This document shows, piece by piece, positions 26,965-35,573 of a stretch of 64,000 nt of DNA. Where the stretch lies: contig NZ_CP077369.1 in NCBI RefSeq assembly GCF_019048525.1, positions 2,356,001-2,420,000 of the forward strand. The letters are read 5' to 3'. The position numbers and the translations under genes were made by a program. The notes beneath the pieces are model-generated. The model did not search any database and had not been told where the DNA came from. It worked only from the letters and a program-made list of their open reading frames with translations. The stretch's first letter is position 1, and each line of letters starts with the position of its first letter. The stretch is from Acinetobacter lwoffii. GTDB taxonomy: Bacteria; Pseudomonadota; Gammaproteobacteria; Pseudomonadales; Moraxellaceae.

Positions 26965-29900
26965 GTGAATACATTATTTTATACAGTGCTGGGGTATGTC
27001 TGGCAGTACATTAGCAACCCTAAAACAATGATGGCCTTATCCTTTTTAGTGGTCATTATTTCTATAAAAAATACGGTTTCTGATCGCATTTTCTGGATAT
27101 TGCTGACCGTCTATGTCGCCATATTAATAGGCTGGGGGATTTATACACTTATCCGGTGTTATCTGCATACTAAAAAGGGTGAAGAAATCGAGACTGCCTT
27201 ATCTCAAGGTTTTGCAGCTGAAAGCAAATACAATAATAAAGAAGAACTTCAGCAGATCAGTCAGCAAGTCAAACAATCTATTCAGCTGATTCGTAAGTCA
27301 AAATTAGGCGATCGTAAGGGTCACGCGGCACTGTATGAACTTCCTTGGTATATGGTCATCGGTAACCCGGCGGCTGGGAAAAGCTCGGCGATTTATCATT
27401 CCGGTTTGCGGTTTCCTTTTGAAGAAACTCATCAGAAAATGGTCTCTGCCGGACTTAGCGGAACTCGAAACTGTGACTGGTTTTTTTCAACTCAGGGTAT
27501 TTTCCTGGATACAGCCGGACGCTATTCAGTCTATCCGGAGGACCATTCTGAATGGTTAGGCTTTTTAAATATTCTCAAGAAAAATCGTTCTAAAGTGCCA
27601 GTGAATGGTCTTATTGTGATCGTAAGTATCGCTGAGTTGGTCAATCAAAGTCCGGAGAAATCTCTACAACTGGCCAAGAACCTGCGTGCCCGTATTCAAG
27701 ACCTGACTGAACGTCTAGAAGTTTTTGCGCCAGTTTATTTGGTATTTTCCAAGATGGACCTGATTGCCGGCTTCACGGAATTTTTTGATTGTTATCATGG
27801 ACAAGAATTGGATCAGGTTTGGGGCGCAACTTTGGCTTATCAACCAGACTCGAGTGCAAATGCTGTTCAGCTATTTGAAAAGCATTATGGCATTTTATAT
27901 GAGGGTCTGAAAAATGTAAGTATGACCCATTTAACCCGTCGGCATTCACAGCATATTTCACCCAGTGTAATGACCTTTCCATTGGAATTTAAGAGTCTCA
28001 AACCGGTATTAAGAACCTTTATCTTCACTTTATTCCAAGACAATCCTTATCAGTTTAAACCGGTTTTTCGTGGATTTTATTTTACCAGCGCCTTACAGGA
28101 AGGCTCCATTGAAAGTCCAATGACAGAACAGATTGCTGAGGACTTTCATCTGATCCGTAGCGATAATCATGATCTTGGCCTGTCTAAAGAGTCTGTATCA
28201 CAGAATCATGGTTATTTTCTGAAAGGTTTATTTTCTGAAGTGATTCTTAAAGATAAAAATCTGGTGAAGCAGCATATTAATCCGGCACGAAAACGCCGAC
28301 GCTTTATGGCTTTTACTGGTGCTTTACTTACTGTATCGATGGTGTTGAGTCTGTGGGTGTGGTCTTATCGAAATAATCAGCAATTAATGGAAGAAGTTCA
28401 GGCGGACCTGAATAAGGTCGTACAGATGCAGAAACAGTCAGGAACGGAGCTGGTCACACAAATCGATGCATTATTAATTTTGCAAGCTCATCTACAACAG
28501 TTAGATCAATTTGATCAGAAGCGCCCATTAAAATACAGTTTTGGTCTATATCAAGGACAACAGATCAGGGAGAAACTGCAAGCTGAATATCTTAAAGGAA
28601 TTGAGCAATTAGTATTGCAGCCCAGCCAGCAAAATATTGCAGAATATCTACAACGGGTAAAAAACAATGCAGCAGTTCTTAAAGAAAATCATATTCATGT
28701 GCAAATTAATCCGACTGCACAAGTTCAGCAACTCGCATTAGAACCATCTGACCAAAATCCGCAAGATGCTTATAATGCACTTAAAACATATCTGATGTTG
28801 AGTAACCGTAAATCTATAGATTCCAGTCATCTCAGCGATCAGTTGACACGTTTTTGGCGGACTTGGCTGGATCAGCATCGTGGTCAGCTGCCACGTGCTG
28901 AAATGCTGCAAAAGGCCGAGCAGTTACTTAGCTATGCCATGACACTGACAGATTCGAGTTCATTTCCCCAGCTGGATTCCGATACTGTTCTGGTTGAACA
29001 GACTCGCCAGGTTTTAACCGCGATGATGACCGGAGTGTCTGCACGAGATCGTGTATATAACAAAATTAAAATGCGGGCTTTGATACGTTTTCCTGCATTA
29101 ACGATCAAACAGATGGTCGGGGAGAATGCTCAGACAACCATGTTGGGAAGTTATGCCTTACCCGGTTTTTATAGCTATCAAGCCTGGAACGAATATGTAC
29201 AACCTGCCATAGAAACCGCGGCGCAAAGCCCAACTGAAAGTAAAGATTGGGTACTTAATACATCACAGTCTGATGATTTGAGTTTTAGTGGCAGTCCTGA
29301 ACAAATTCGACGCCAGCTGACTGAAATGTATAAAAAAGAATATATCAGCGAATGGCGTAAATTCTTGGGTGCCATTTATTATGCCAAGGCCGGTGACTTT
29401 AATCAGCAAACATATCAGATAGATATTCTTGGCGAACCAGAAAACTCACCGATTCGTAAAGTCATACAACGGGTAGCGCAAGAAACCAGCTGGGATAATC
29501 CAATGGTACAAGCTGAGTTGGCGGTTCCACAAAAAGGTTTTATTGCCTGGTTTAAACGCAAGATATTGCAACGTCATGATGGCAAGTTGGCACAGAATTC
29601 TGCATCGACTTTCTCTCAGGGGATGATTGCCAAAGACTTTCAGATCTTCTACCAGATTGTACGTACACGAGATGATTTGCAGAACCGGTCGCTGCTGGAT
29701 GAGTATATGCAATCTCTGGCCAAGATACGGAGTCGCTTTAATGATCTAAAAAGTTCTGGAGATATTGGTCCGGCGAGCATGATGCTCCTTAAGCAGACCG
29801 TTGATGAGCAGAATTCTATCTTTAATATCACTCAAAAGTTTGTGGATGAGAAAATGTCGGTAGGAACCCATGAGCTGGATCAACAGCTGATTAAAAAGTT

Positions 29901-30798
29901 GTTTAGTGTTCCTCTCACACGTTCCTTTGAAAGTCTGATGCTTCCGGCACAAGCTGAAATGAACGAACTCTGGCTAATACAGGCCTATCAACCATTTAAT
30001 GCAAATTTATCGCAAAAATATCCGTTTAGCAGTCAAGGTAGCTTACAGGCAACCTCTCAAGAAATTAATCAGATTTTTGGTGAAAATGGCAGTATTTCCC
30101 GTTTTGTCAAAGAGCATCTTGACCCCTTAGTGATCCGTCGTGGCTATAGCTTAAGCTCGAAAACCTGGCAAGATTTAGGGCTTAATCTAAATCCTGTGTT
30201 TGTTGCAAACTTTCAAAATTATGTCGCGCCTGTGAATGGTATGGCAACTGGTGAGTTAAATAATACCAGTCGTCAGGCAGTGAGACCCAATCAATCTAAT
30301 TTCCAGTTTTACCCACTGGAACAGGCTCATTTATTGGCTTATACCATTGATATTGATGGACAAAGAATGCTATTTGAAAACGGAATTCAACAATGGGTGA
30401 ATTTTATCTGGCCAAATTCCGGCGCAATTCCAGGCGCACGGATCACGGTGATTGATTTGGAAGGGAAGACCCATACCATTTTTGATGAGCCTGGGGAATA
30501 TGGAATCAATCGTTTGATTGATAGTGCTCAGCGTACACAAAAAGGCAATATTTTTGAGATGGTCTGGCGCAGTAAAGAGAATCCTGAACTATTTGTGAAG
30601 ACCAATTTTCGTTTGGTGAGTGGAAATAATGCAAGTTCTATCGGAAGTAATCCAAGTTATAGCAATTTACAGTTGGTGGATCAGGTTGTTTCGAATAAAG
30701 CAGTAAGAGTGGTCGCAGCACAGAATACGACGATGTCAGGAAAAACAGCTCAGATAACTAAGACGACTGCTGCAAACACAGGAACTTTAGCGCCATGA
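26965..30798 (+). CDS. tssM: T6SS membrane-complex protein TssM (IcmF family)
   Basis: TssM spans the inner membrane and forms the core of the export channel with TssL. The 1277-residue protein starts with GTG (AAGAGATAAAA upstream). Two N-terminal helices (about 19-34 and 39-60) precede a cytoplasmic GTPase-like domain with Walker A GNPAAGKSS (near 133-141). A third helix near 447-465 (FTGALLTVSMVLSLWVW) leads to a long periplasmic region and a C-terminal beta domain. TssJ, the usual lipoprotein partner, is absent from the locus, as in other Acinetobacter. Confidence 0.95.
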   Translation: MNTLFYTVLGYVWQYISNPKTMMALSFLVVIISIKNTVSDRIFWILLTVYVAILIGWGIYTLIRCYLHTKKGEEIETALSQGFAAESKYNNKEELQQISQQVKQSIQLIRKSKLGDRKGHAALYELPWYMVIGNPAAGKSSAIYHSGLRFPFEETHQKMVSAGLSGTRNCDWFFSTQGIFLDTAGRYSVYPEDHSEWLGFLNILKKNRSKVPVNGLIVIVSIAELVNQSPEKSLQLAKNLRARIQDLTERLEVFAPVYLVFSKMDLIAGFTEFFDCYHGQELDQVWGATLAYQPDSSANAVQLFEKHYGILYEGLKNVSMTHLTRRHSQHISPSVMTFPLEFKSLKPVLRTFIFTLFQDNPYQFKPVFRGFYFTSALQEGSIESPMTEQIAEDFHLIRSDNHDLGLSKESVSQNHGYFLKGLFSEVILKDKNLVKQHINPARKRRRFMAFTGALLTVSMVLSLWVWSYRNNQQLMEEVQADLNKVVQMQKQSGTELVTQIDALLILQAHLQQLDQFDQKRPLKYSFGLYQGQQIREKLQAEYLKGIEQLVLQPSQQNIAEYLQRVKNNAAVLKENHIHVQINPTAQVQQLALEPSDQNPQDAYNALKTYLMLSNRKSIDSSHLSDQLTRFWRTWLDQHRGQLPRAEMLQKAEQLLSYAMTLTDSSSFPQLDSDTVLVEQTRQVLTAMMTGVSARDRVYNKIKMRALIRFPALTIKQMVGENAQTTMLGSYALPGFYSYQAWNEYVQPAIETAAQSPTESKDWVLNTSQSDDLSFSGSPEQIRRQLTEMYKKEYISEWRKFLGAIYYAKAGDFNQQTYQIDILGEPENSPIRKVIQRVAQETSWDNPMVQAELAVPQKGFIAWFKRKILQRHDGKLAQNSASTFSQGMIAKDFQIFYQIVRTRDDLQNRSLLDEYMQSLAKIRSRFNDLKSSGDIGPASMMLLKQTVDEQNSIFNITQKFVDEKMSVGTHELDQQLIKKLFSVPLTRSFESLMLPAQAEMNELWLIQAYQPFNANLSQKYPFSSQGSLQATSQEINQIFGENGSISRFVKEHLDPLVIRRGYSLSSKTWQDLGLNLNPVFVANFQNYVAPVNGMATGELNNTSRQAVRPNQSNFQFYPLEQAHLLAYTIDIDGQRMLFENGIQQWVNFIWPNSGAIPGARITVIDLEGKTHTIFDEPGEYGINRLIDSAQRTQKGNIFEMVWRSKENPELFVKTNFRLVSGNNASSIGSNPSYSNLQLVDQVVSNKAVRVVAAQNTTMSGKTAQITKTTAANTGTLAP

Positions 30799-30977
30799 TA
30801 CTCATCAATCATATTGTAAATGGATCACGTGGGTGAATTGATATGAATTAAAAACAACCAATTTTAGTGTAGAAAATAATTCAAGGTTGGCGGTACTAGA
30901 ATAGTCTTTAACTGAGAGTCAGATAAGCCTGACTCAAAGCATTAAATTAATTAAATAAACATTTATAGAAGCATAAA

Positions 30978-31745
30978 ATGAAAATAAAAAATAAATACTT
31001 AAAGTTAAATAAAATCATTATTTTATTCTGTTTTTTAATTGGTTTTAATGTGCATGCACAACCTGTAATTGCTGAAGGTAATGTACCGAATAACAGTAGT
31101 AAGCAAGCTATTTTGGCGAAATTGTATTCAATTTATGGTCAGGAAAATGTGATAGATCGCATTCAGATTCGTCAAGTAGTAGCACCAACGGATTGGTCAA
31201 ATATAGTCACTGATGTGATTAATGAAGATCTTAAAAAGGTTAAACACGGAATGTTAACAATTAAAGGTTCTGATATTCAGCTAACGGGTAAAGTATCAAA
31301 TTCTTATGAAATTCATGATACTACAGAAAGATTTAAGGGTTTAACACCCGAAAATTACCGTTTAAATGCACAGCTTTCAGTCAATCAGGCAGAACAGAAG
31401 ATTATTGATGCTGCATTAAAGAACCGGATTATTGAATTTGAATCTGGCAGTGCAATATTAGCAACTTCAGGTATACAGATACTGGATGAAATGGTCAGTG
31501 CCTTAAATAAAGTTAGCGGAAAAAAGATACGGATTATTGGACATACGGATAGTTCAGGCGATACTAATAAAAATCTCATGTTGAGTCAGCAACGTGCAGA
31601 AGCAGTAAAAGCTTATTTAATCGCAAAAAATCTTCCAGCGCATTTACTGAGTACTGAAGGTTCAGGTTCAAGTAAACCTGTAGCGGATAATGCAACAGCT
31701 GAGGGTCGTAAGAGAAATCGTCGGATTGAATTTGAAGTGCTTTAA
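30978..31745 (+). CDS. tagN: T6SS-associated OmpA-like peptidoglycan-binding protein TagN
   Basis: The 255-residue protein has a signal peptide (hydrophobic core IIILFCFLIGFNVHA, cleavage near residue 27) and a C-terminal OmpA-like domain. The peptidoglycan-binding motif IRIIGHTDSSGDTNKNLMLSQQRAEAVKAYL is complete, including the conserved Asp and Arg. A middle part (about 60-115) looks like a BON-type domain. OmpA-like proteins anchor T6SS machinery to the wall, which may matter because TssL lacks such a domain. It is 179 bases after tssM and ends the rightward block. Confidence 0.82.
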   Translation: MKIKNKYLKLNKIIILFCFLIGFNVHAQPVIAEGNVPNNSSKQAILAKLYSIYGQENVIDRIQIRQVVAPTDWSNIVTDVINEDLKKVKHGMLTIKGSDIQLTGKVSNSYEIHDTTERFKGLTPENYRLNAQLSVNQAEQKIIDAALKNRIIEFESGSAILATSGIQILDEMVSALNKVSGKKIRIIGHTDSSGDTNKNLMLSQQRAEAVKAYLIAKNLPAHLLSTEGSGSSKPVADNATAEGRKRNRRIEFEVL

Positions 31746-31803
31746 CGTTTAAGTTGCTTGAGCAGCTATAAGTATATGGTGAATGACCTGTATGAGTATA
31801 TTA

Positions 31804-31808
31804 ATAGT
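31804..31808. repeat. target-site duplication, left copy (ATAGT)
   Basis: ATAGT directly precedes the TGTTA end of the insertion sequence and is repeated at 33291-33295 just beyond its right end. Confidence 0.8.
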
Positions 31809-33290
31809 TGTTATTCACCAATTAAAATGTCTATGCGATAAACCATTTAAAATGTCCTGTTTTTAACCATAAGAGTCAAGCACAGGATTTAACTTTCTTT
31901 GTTCAATAACAGCTTTCTGAGCTTTACGACTCGGCATACTTTTCTTGAGACGGGAACGTTTATTCTGTTTTTCCAACTCTTCATGCTGTTGCTGAATATG
32001 TGCCAGAACTGTACCTAACCGTTTATTCTCAACGATCTCATTCTGCTGTAGCCCAGCTAATTTATTGAAAATGCTGTAGTTGAGCTTTCGTCCCTCGTGC
32101 ATGAGAGCCACAGTCCCATCCGGGTACTCCAGAAATGAAATATATTGCCCAACAAGCTTATGATTCAGCTCTATCGGTTCAAGCAGATAAATACATTTGT
32201 CATAGGTCAGGGTCAGATTCTTGGTGACCTTACGCGGTTCCTGCCAGGTAAAAATATCATCCAGTTCAAGATGAGATTCGGTTAATGGCCGATGTAAATT
32301 CTTTGAGTTTCGCGCACACTTGGCAAACTTCTGATTGAAATGCTCAATAAAGCAGGGCAGCCAGGCATTTGCCTCGGCAATTGAACAGATACCTTCTAGG
32401 CGCATTTCCTTGATCAGGCGATCCTGGAGTGTTCTATTGGCACGTTCCACACGGCCTTTGGCCTGGGGTGAGTTGGCGAAGATAATATCAATATTTAACT
32501 CATTCAGAATCCACCCAAATTGCGTGATCTGGCTATCTTGGCTCGATTTCTGATTCACTCGGAATACCGAGTGTTTATCGCTATAAAACGCTAAAGGCTT
32601 GCCGTATTGCTCAATGTAGGCTCGGGTTGAAAGCATATAATCAAAGGTCGTTTCAGCCTCACAAAAGCGCAGATGCAACAGCTTTCCAGTGGCGTCATCG
32701 ATATAAACCAGCAAGCAGCATTTGGAAGCTCGACCTTCAAACCAGTTATGATATGAGCCATCGATCTGGATCAGCTCACCGAAGCAATCACGGTTGTATC
32801 GAGGCTGATATGGACGTTTCAGGCGCTTGGATCGAGGAATCCAGAGGTCATTTGCAGTCATCCAGCGACGAACCGTTTCTACCGGGATATGCAGGCCAAA
32901 CATGCTGCTGAGCTTCTCATGCGCCAATGTAGGACCAAAGCCAAGTAAATGTTCAGAAATAATGGAAAGACATTCTGATTTTAACAGGACGTCATGGCGA
33001 CGATGACCCGGTTGACCACGACTGGCATGTGCCATACCTGAGACACCATCTTGATTGAGCTTCTGCAATAACCGGGTAATTTGACGGGTGGAAAGATTCA
33101 GGATTTCAGCAGCACGGACCTGGGTAATACGATGATCTCTAACGTCTTGCAGAACTGCAAGACGTTGAATTTCTTTATCAGACATAGTGATCAGCATCTA
33201 TATTTTATATCCAGTCCATGGTGATAAAAACCATCATAAACCAGACATTTTTATTGGTGAGAATATAGACACTTTAAATGGGTTCTAACA
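31809..33290. mobile_element. 1482-bp insertion sequence, ISNCY/IS1202-like, inserted next to dif
   Basis: The element is bounded by TGTTA ends and flanked by the 5-bp direct repeat ATAGT. The left end reads inward TGTTATTCACCAATTAAAAT; the right end, read inward on the other strand, begins TGTTAGAACCCATTTAAAGT. Both continue to GTCTAT and carry a second AAATGTC motif about 24-25 bases further in, so each end has two likely transposase sites. One transposase gene fills most of the element. From memory, some IS1202-group elements of Acinetobacter insert beside XerC arms with 5-bp duplications, which matches this case. Confidence 0.85.
31863..33197 (-). CDS. DDE transposase, ISNCY/IS1202-like
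   Basis: The 444-residue protein has an N-terminal helix-turn-helix (RITQVRAAEILNLSTRQITRLLQKL, residues about 17-41), a second DNA-binding region to about 120, and an RNase-H-like integrase core. The DDE residues are visible as the Asp in ELIQIDGSYHNWFEG, the Asp in LAFYSDKHSVF, and the Glu in AKGRVERANRTLQDRL. A Lys/Arg-rich C-terminal tail follows. The reading frame is intact, so the element may be active. A second ATG at 33185 is a possible start. Confidence 0.9.
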   Translation of the reverse strand: MLITMSDKEIQRLAVLQDVRDHRITQVRAAEILNLSTRQITRLLQKLNQDGVSGMAHASRGQPGHRRHDVLLKSECLSIISEHLLGFGPTLAHEKLSSMFGLHIPVETVRRWMTANDLWIPRSKRLKRPYQPRYNRDCFGELIQIDGSYHNWFEGRASKCCLLVYIDDATGKLLHLRFCEAETTFDYMLSTRAYIEQYGKPLAFYSDKHSVFRVNQKSSQDSQITQFGWILNELNIDIIFANSPQAKGRVERANRTLQDRLIKEMRLEGICSIAEANAWLPCFIEHFNQKFAKCARNSKNLHRPLTESHLELDDIFTWQEPRKVTKNLTLTYDKCIYLLEPIELNHKLVGQYISFLEYPDGTVALMHEGRKLNYSIFNKLAGLQQNEIVENKRLGTVLAHIQQQHEELEKQNKRSRLKKSMPSRKAQKAVIEQRKLNPVLDSYG

Positions 33291-33295
33291 ATAGT
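33291..33295. repeat. target-site duplication, right copy (ATAGT)
   Basis: ATAGT lies between the right end of the insertion sequence and the first base of the dif XerC arm. Confidence 0.8.
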
Positions 33296-33323
33296 ATTTC
33301 GTATAATGTATATTATGTTAAAT
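33296..33323 (+). other. dif: chromosomal dif site (XerC/XerD recombination site)
   Basis: The 28 bases split into XerC arm ATTTCGTATAA (33296-33306), central TGTATA (33307-33312) and XerD arm TTATGTTAAAT (33313-33323). The central region and XerD arm are identical to E. coli dif, and the XerC arm has the TCG-ATAA pattern. XerCD resolves chromosome dimers here at the replication terminus. The TGTATA centre favours chromosomal dif over the plasmid pdif sites common in Acinetobacter. Confidence 0.93.
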
Positions 33324-33409
33324 TGAGTACATGATACTTTAAGTTCATATCTTCCTTGTCCATAAAAGTGAATTTTGAAATTTTTAGAAGAAAATTGAAT
33401 TAATCAGTC

Positions 33410-33430
33410 CAGCCCAATAAAACTGGGCTG
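33410..33430. terminator. hairpin downstream of the broken AMP-ligase gene
   Basis: CAGCCCA (33410-33416) pairs with TGGGCTG (33424-33430). Neither flank has a strong T-run, so it may be a weak terminator of the leftward operon. Confidence 0.45.
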
Positions 33431-33447
33431 ATACTTTATTGTGGGAT

Positions 33448-34201
33448 TTAGCAGACGCTCTGCACTGCATTTACAAACCGCTCTGTCTCAAAAGTATGAT
33501 TAGATGTCAGGCCAAACTGGCTCACCTCGCCAACAATTACGGCGCGTCCCATGCTCAGTGCGACATAAATGCCGGCAATATTTTCTAATAAGGTGGCAAA
33601 TGGAATCAGGCACAAATGCCGTCCAAGCTGACTGCTGGTCAGTGCCTGGCTCAGTGAATGAGTAATAGACTCAATGGTGTCTTCAGCCAGACACACGCCT
33701 TTCGGTGTCCCGGTACTGCCCGAGGTATAGGTGATTTTTGCCGGTTGCTGGGTTTGTAAAGAAGATGAATACTGTACTGCCTGCTCTAGCTGAAAAAAGC
33801 GTGCATGTAGCTGGCCAGTAATGGAAATCTCATCTCTACTCATGTCTTGAGCCAGATTTAACAGCCATTCTGGTGCAGAGAAAGATTCATCCAGAATACA
33901 GAGCAGCTCGGTTCGGCTGTCGGAAAGCAGATGCCGTACCTGCGCTGCAGTAAAAAACAGAGGCACCGGAATCACGGTCATGCCGGCTTTTTGTGCGGCA
34001 AGATCGACTACAATCCAGTCTATACTATTTATGCCCCACAAGGCCAGATGGCGCAGATTAAGCTGCTTGAAACTGGCACTCAATAATTCTACCCGCTGCT
34101 GTAGCTCCGCATAGCTGAGTGTTGGCCTGTGCGGTGACTACCGCTTCTCGTTGCGGATATTGTCGTGCTTGCAGGTTGATACGTTCAAATAAAGCAGTCA
34201 T
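33448..34201 (-). pseudogene. broken AMP-dependent acyl-CoA ligase gene
   Basis: The 211-residue open frame (34083 to 33448) covers only the N-terminal half of an AMP-binding ligase. It includes the P-loop-like TYTSGSTGTPKGVCLAE, but the reading ends after FVNAVQSVC, so the substrate and C-terminal domains (about 250 residues) are missing. The true start is the ATG at 34201 (MTALFERINLQARQYP); a shift near 34119-34125 throws that frame off. In the other frame LSYAELQQRVELL continues correctly into the open part. The remnant follows a thermostable-hemolysin gene, the pairing seen in intact relatives. Confidence 0.8.
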
Positions 34202-34239
34202 CATTTAAATTCTGTGCCTCGCTGATCAAGCAAAATGCT

Positions 34240-34983
34240 TTAATGACTAAATTGATAAAGTTGACGAGCGACTTGTAGGGCTTCTGCCACATCAATCGCC
34301 AGCACATAAGGTTTCTGCTGGTAATAACTGCCCCACAGGCGTTGTGCCTCTCCAAGGACTTGCGGATCAGCCTTTTCAAGCACATAAAAACGTAATCCCA
34401 TCTGTTGCAACACATAACGTACTGCAGTTGTTCCGGTACATACTGCCCATTCGATGTGTTGCTGCGAGAGATGAAAAACCAGAAAGGACACCATCAGTTT
34501 GGCTTTGTCCATATCTAGTGCTGTCAGATTGCCAATTTCTACTACTTTGTCTCGGCTGACCCTGGTCTGGCTCAGTTTGCTTAATATGTTTTCAACGGGT
34601 TCATCGAGATACTGTTCCAGAAAGGCATTAAATTGATTTAAATGCTGCATACCAATCACCACCTGCATCTCGGCTCCGTGATAACCGGCAAACAGGGTTG
34701 AAGAGAAGCTCGATACAGTGGCCTGATGGACTTGCTGATATTTTTCCTGAATAAAATTTTCCAGGCTACGGCGTTCAGGTGTCTCGCTTTGTTCTACAGT
34801 TTTGACCGTCAAATGTAGCGATTGATCCTGTGCTGAAATTACCGGATACGCCGGAGGTACTTGTAGTAAAAATTTATTGTGATTGATTTGTTTTTTATAT
34901 TCAGGCTGCTTGAAATATGTATTTAGAAAGTGAATCTGACTAGATAAATAAGGATCAAAACTAAACTTGATCATTTGGCTCAC
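34240..34983 (-). CDS. thermostable hemolysin family protein
   Basis: The 247-residue protein fits the thermostable hemolysin (delta-VPH-like) family. Visible features are ENFIQEKYQQVHQATV, SSTLFAGYHGAEMQVVIGMQ, EQYLDEPVENILS and VVEIGNLTALDMDKAKLMVSFLVFHL, the last of which recalls an acetyltransferase-like fold. The family name comes from a Vibrio protein, and hemolytic activity of most members is unproven. In related bacteria it is linked to an AMP ligase and a reductase, suggesting fatty-acyl metabolism. A PmrA-box-like repeat lies 40-56 bases upstream of the ATG. Confidence 0.75.
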   Translation of the reverse strand: MSQMIKFSFDPYLSSQIHFLNTYFKQPEYKKQINHNKFLLQVPPAYPVISAQDQSLHLTVKTVEQSETPERRSLENFIQEKYQQVHQATVSSFSSTLFAGYHGAEMQVVIGMQHLNQFNAFLEQYLDEPVENILSKLSQTRVSRDKVVEIGNLTALDMDKAKLMVSFLVFHLSQQHIEWAVCTGTTAVRYVLQQMGLRFYVLEKADPQVLGEAQRLWGSYYQQKPYVLAIDVAEALQVARQLYQFSH

Positions 34984-35022
34984 ACCACGAAATTAACTTG
35001 CTACTCAAGATAGAAATCCAAA

Positions 35023-35039
35023 CTTAAAAAATTCTTAAT
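35023..35039 (-). promoter_or_regulatory. PmrA-box-like repeat upstream of the hemolysin gene
   Basis: On the minus strand the sequence reads ATTAAG, five bases, TTTAAG. This matches the HTTAAD-N5-HTTAAD form of the PmrA box. It lies 40-56 bases before the hemolysin start codon. One half-site is less perfect than in the other two copies. Confidence 0.5.
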
Positions 35040-35097
35040 TTTGTGCAAAAGAATGTAAAAGCTATGTGTATAAAAAATCCAGAGAACGGCCGGTTTT

Positions 35098-35114
35098 TTT
35101 AAGAGCATTTTAAG
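35098..35114 (+). promoter_or_regulatory. PmrA box upstream of dgkA-pap2
   Basis: The plus strand reads TTTAAG, AGCAT, TTTAAG: two perfect half-sites with five-base spacing. The repeat lies 49-65 bases before the dgkA ATG, nearly the same distance as the box upstream of eptA. Confidence 0.72.
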
Positions 35115-35162
35115 ATTGAAAATTTAAGTTGTTCCTATCTCTCTATTGACTGAATCTGCTTT

Positions 35163-35549
35163 ATGTCTTCCTACCGATCACCTTATAAAGGCACCTCAGG
35201 AACGCAGCGTATTTTTAATGCGACCCGTTATTCCATGGCTGGTTTTAAAACCGCCTTTCAAAATGAGGCCGCCTTCCGGCAGATCCTGCTGATTAATCTT
35301 ATTTTGATTCCTCTAAGCTTTTGGATGCCAGTTAGCCGAGTTGAGCAAGCGCTCATGGTCGCCGTGTGCCTATTGGCGTTGATCATTGAACTGATTAACT
35401 CAGCGATAGAGGCAGTGGTAGATCGTATTTCCATGGAACGGCATGAACTGTCTAAAAATGCCAAGGATATGGGCAGTGCGGCTCAGTTTGTAGCACTTAG
35501 TTTAATTGCCCTGACCTGGGGCATCATTTTGGCTGGTCATTTGATTTGA
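35163..35549 (+). CDS. dgkA: diacylglycerol kinase DgkA
   Basis: DgkA phosphorylates diacylglycerol to phosphatidic acid in the inner membrane. The 128-residue protein has three membrane helices (about 40-56, 63-80, 103-124) and the signature ELINSAIEAVVDR near 76-88 with the catalytic Glu and Asn. It is followed by a PAP2 gene and faces the eptA-pmrA-pmrB operon. EptA releases diacylglycerol when it moves phosphoethanolamine from PE to lipid A, so DgkA can recycle that by-product. A PmrA-type box lies upstream. Confidence 0.93.
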   Translation: MSSYRSPYKGTSGTQRIFNATRYSMAGFKTAFQNEAAFRQILLINLILIPLSFWMPVSRVEQALMVAVCLLALIIELINSAIEAVVDRISMERHELSKNAKDMGSAAQFVALSLIALTWGIILAGHLI

Positions 35550-35573
35550 CCTCTGCTCTTGCTACTGCCTGAA

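Noticed and set aside
31863-33323. dif and insertion sequence as part of a plasmid pdif module
   Set aside because: The central TGTATA equals the chromosomal type, only one site is present, and the flanks are core-like chromosomal genes.
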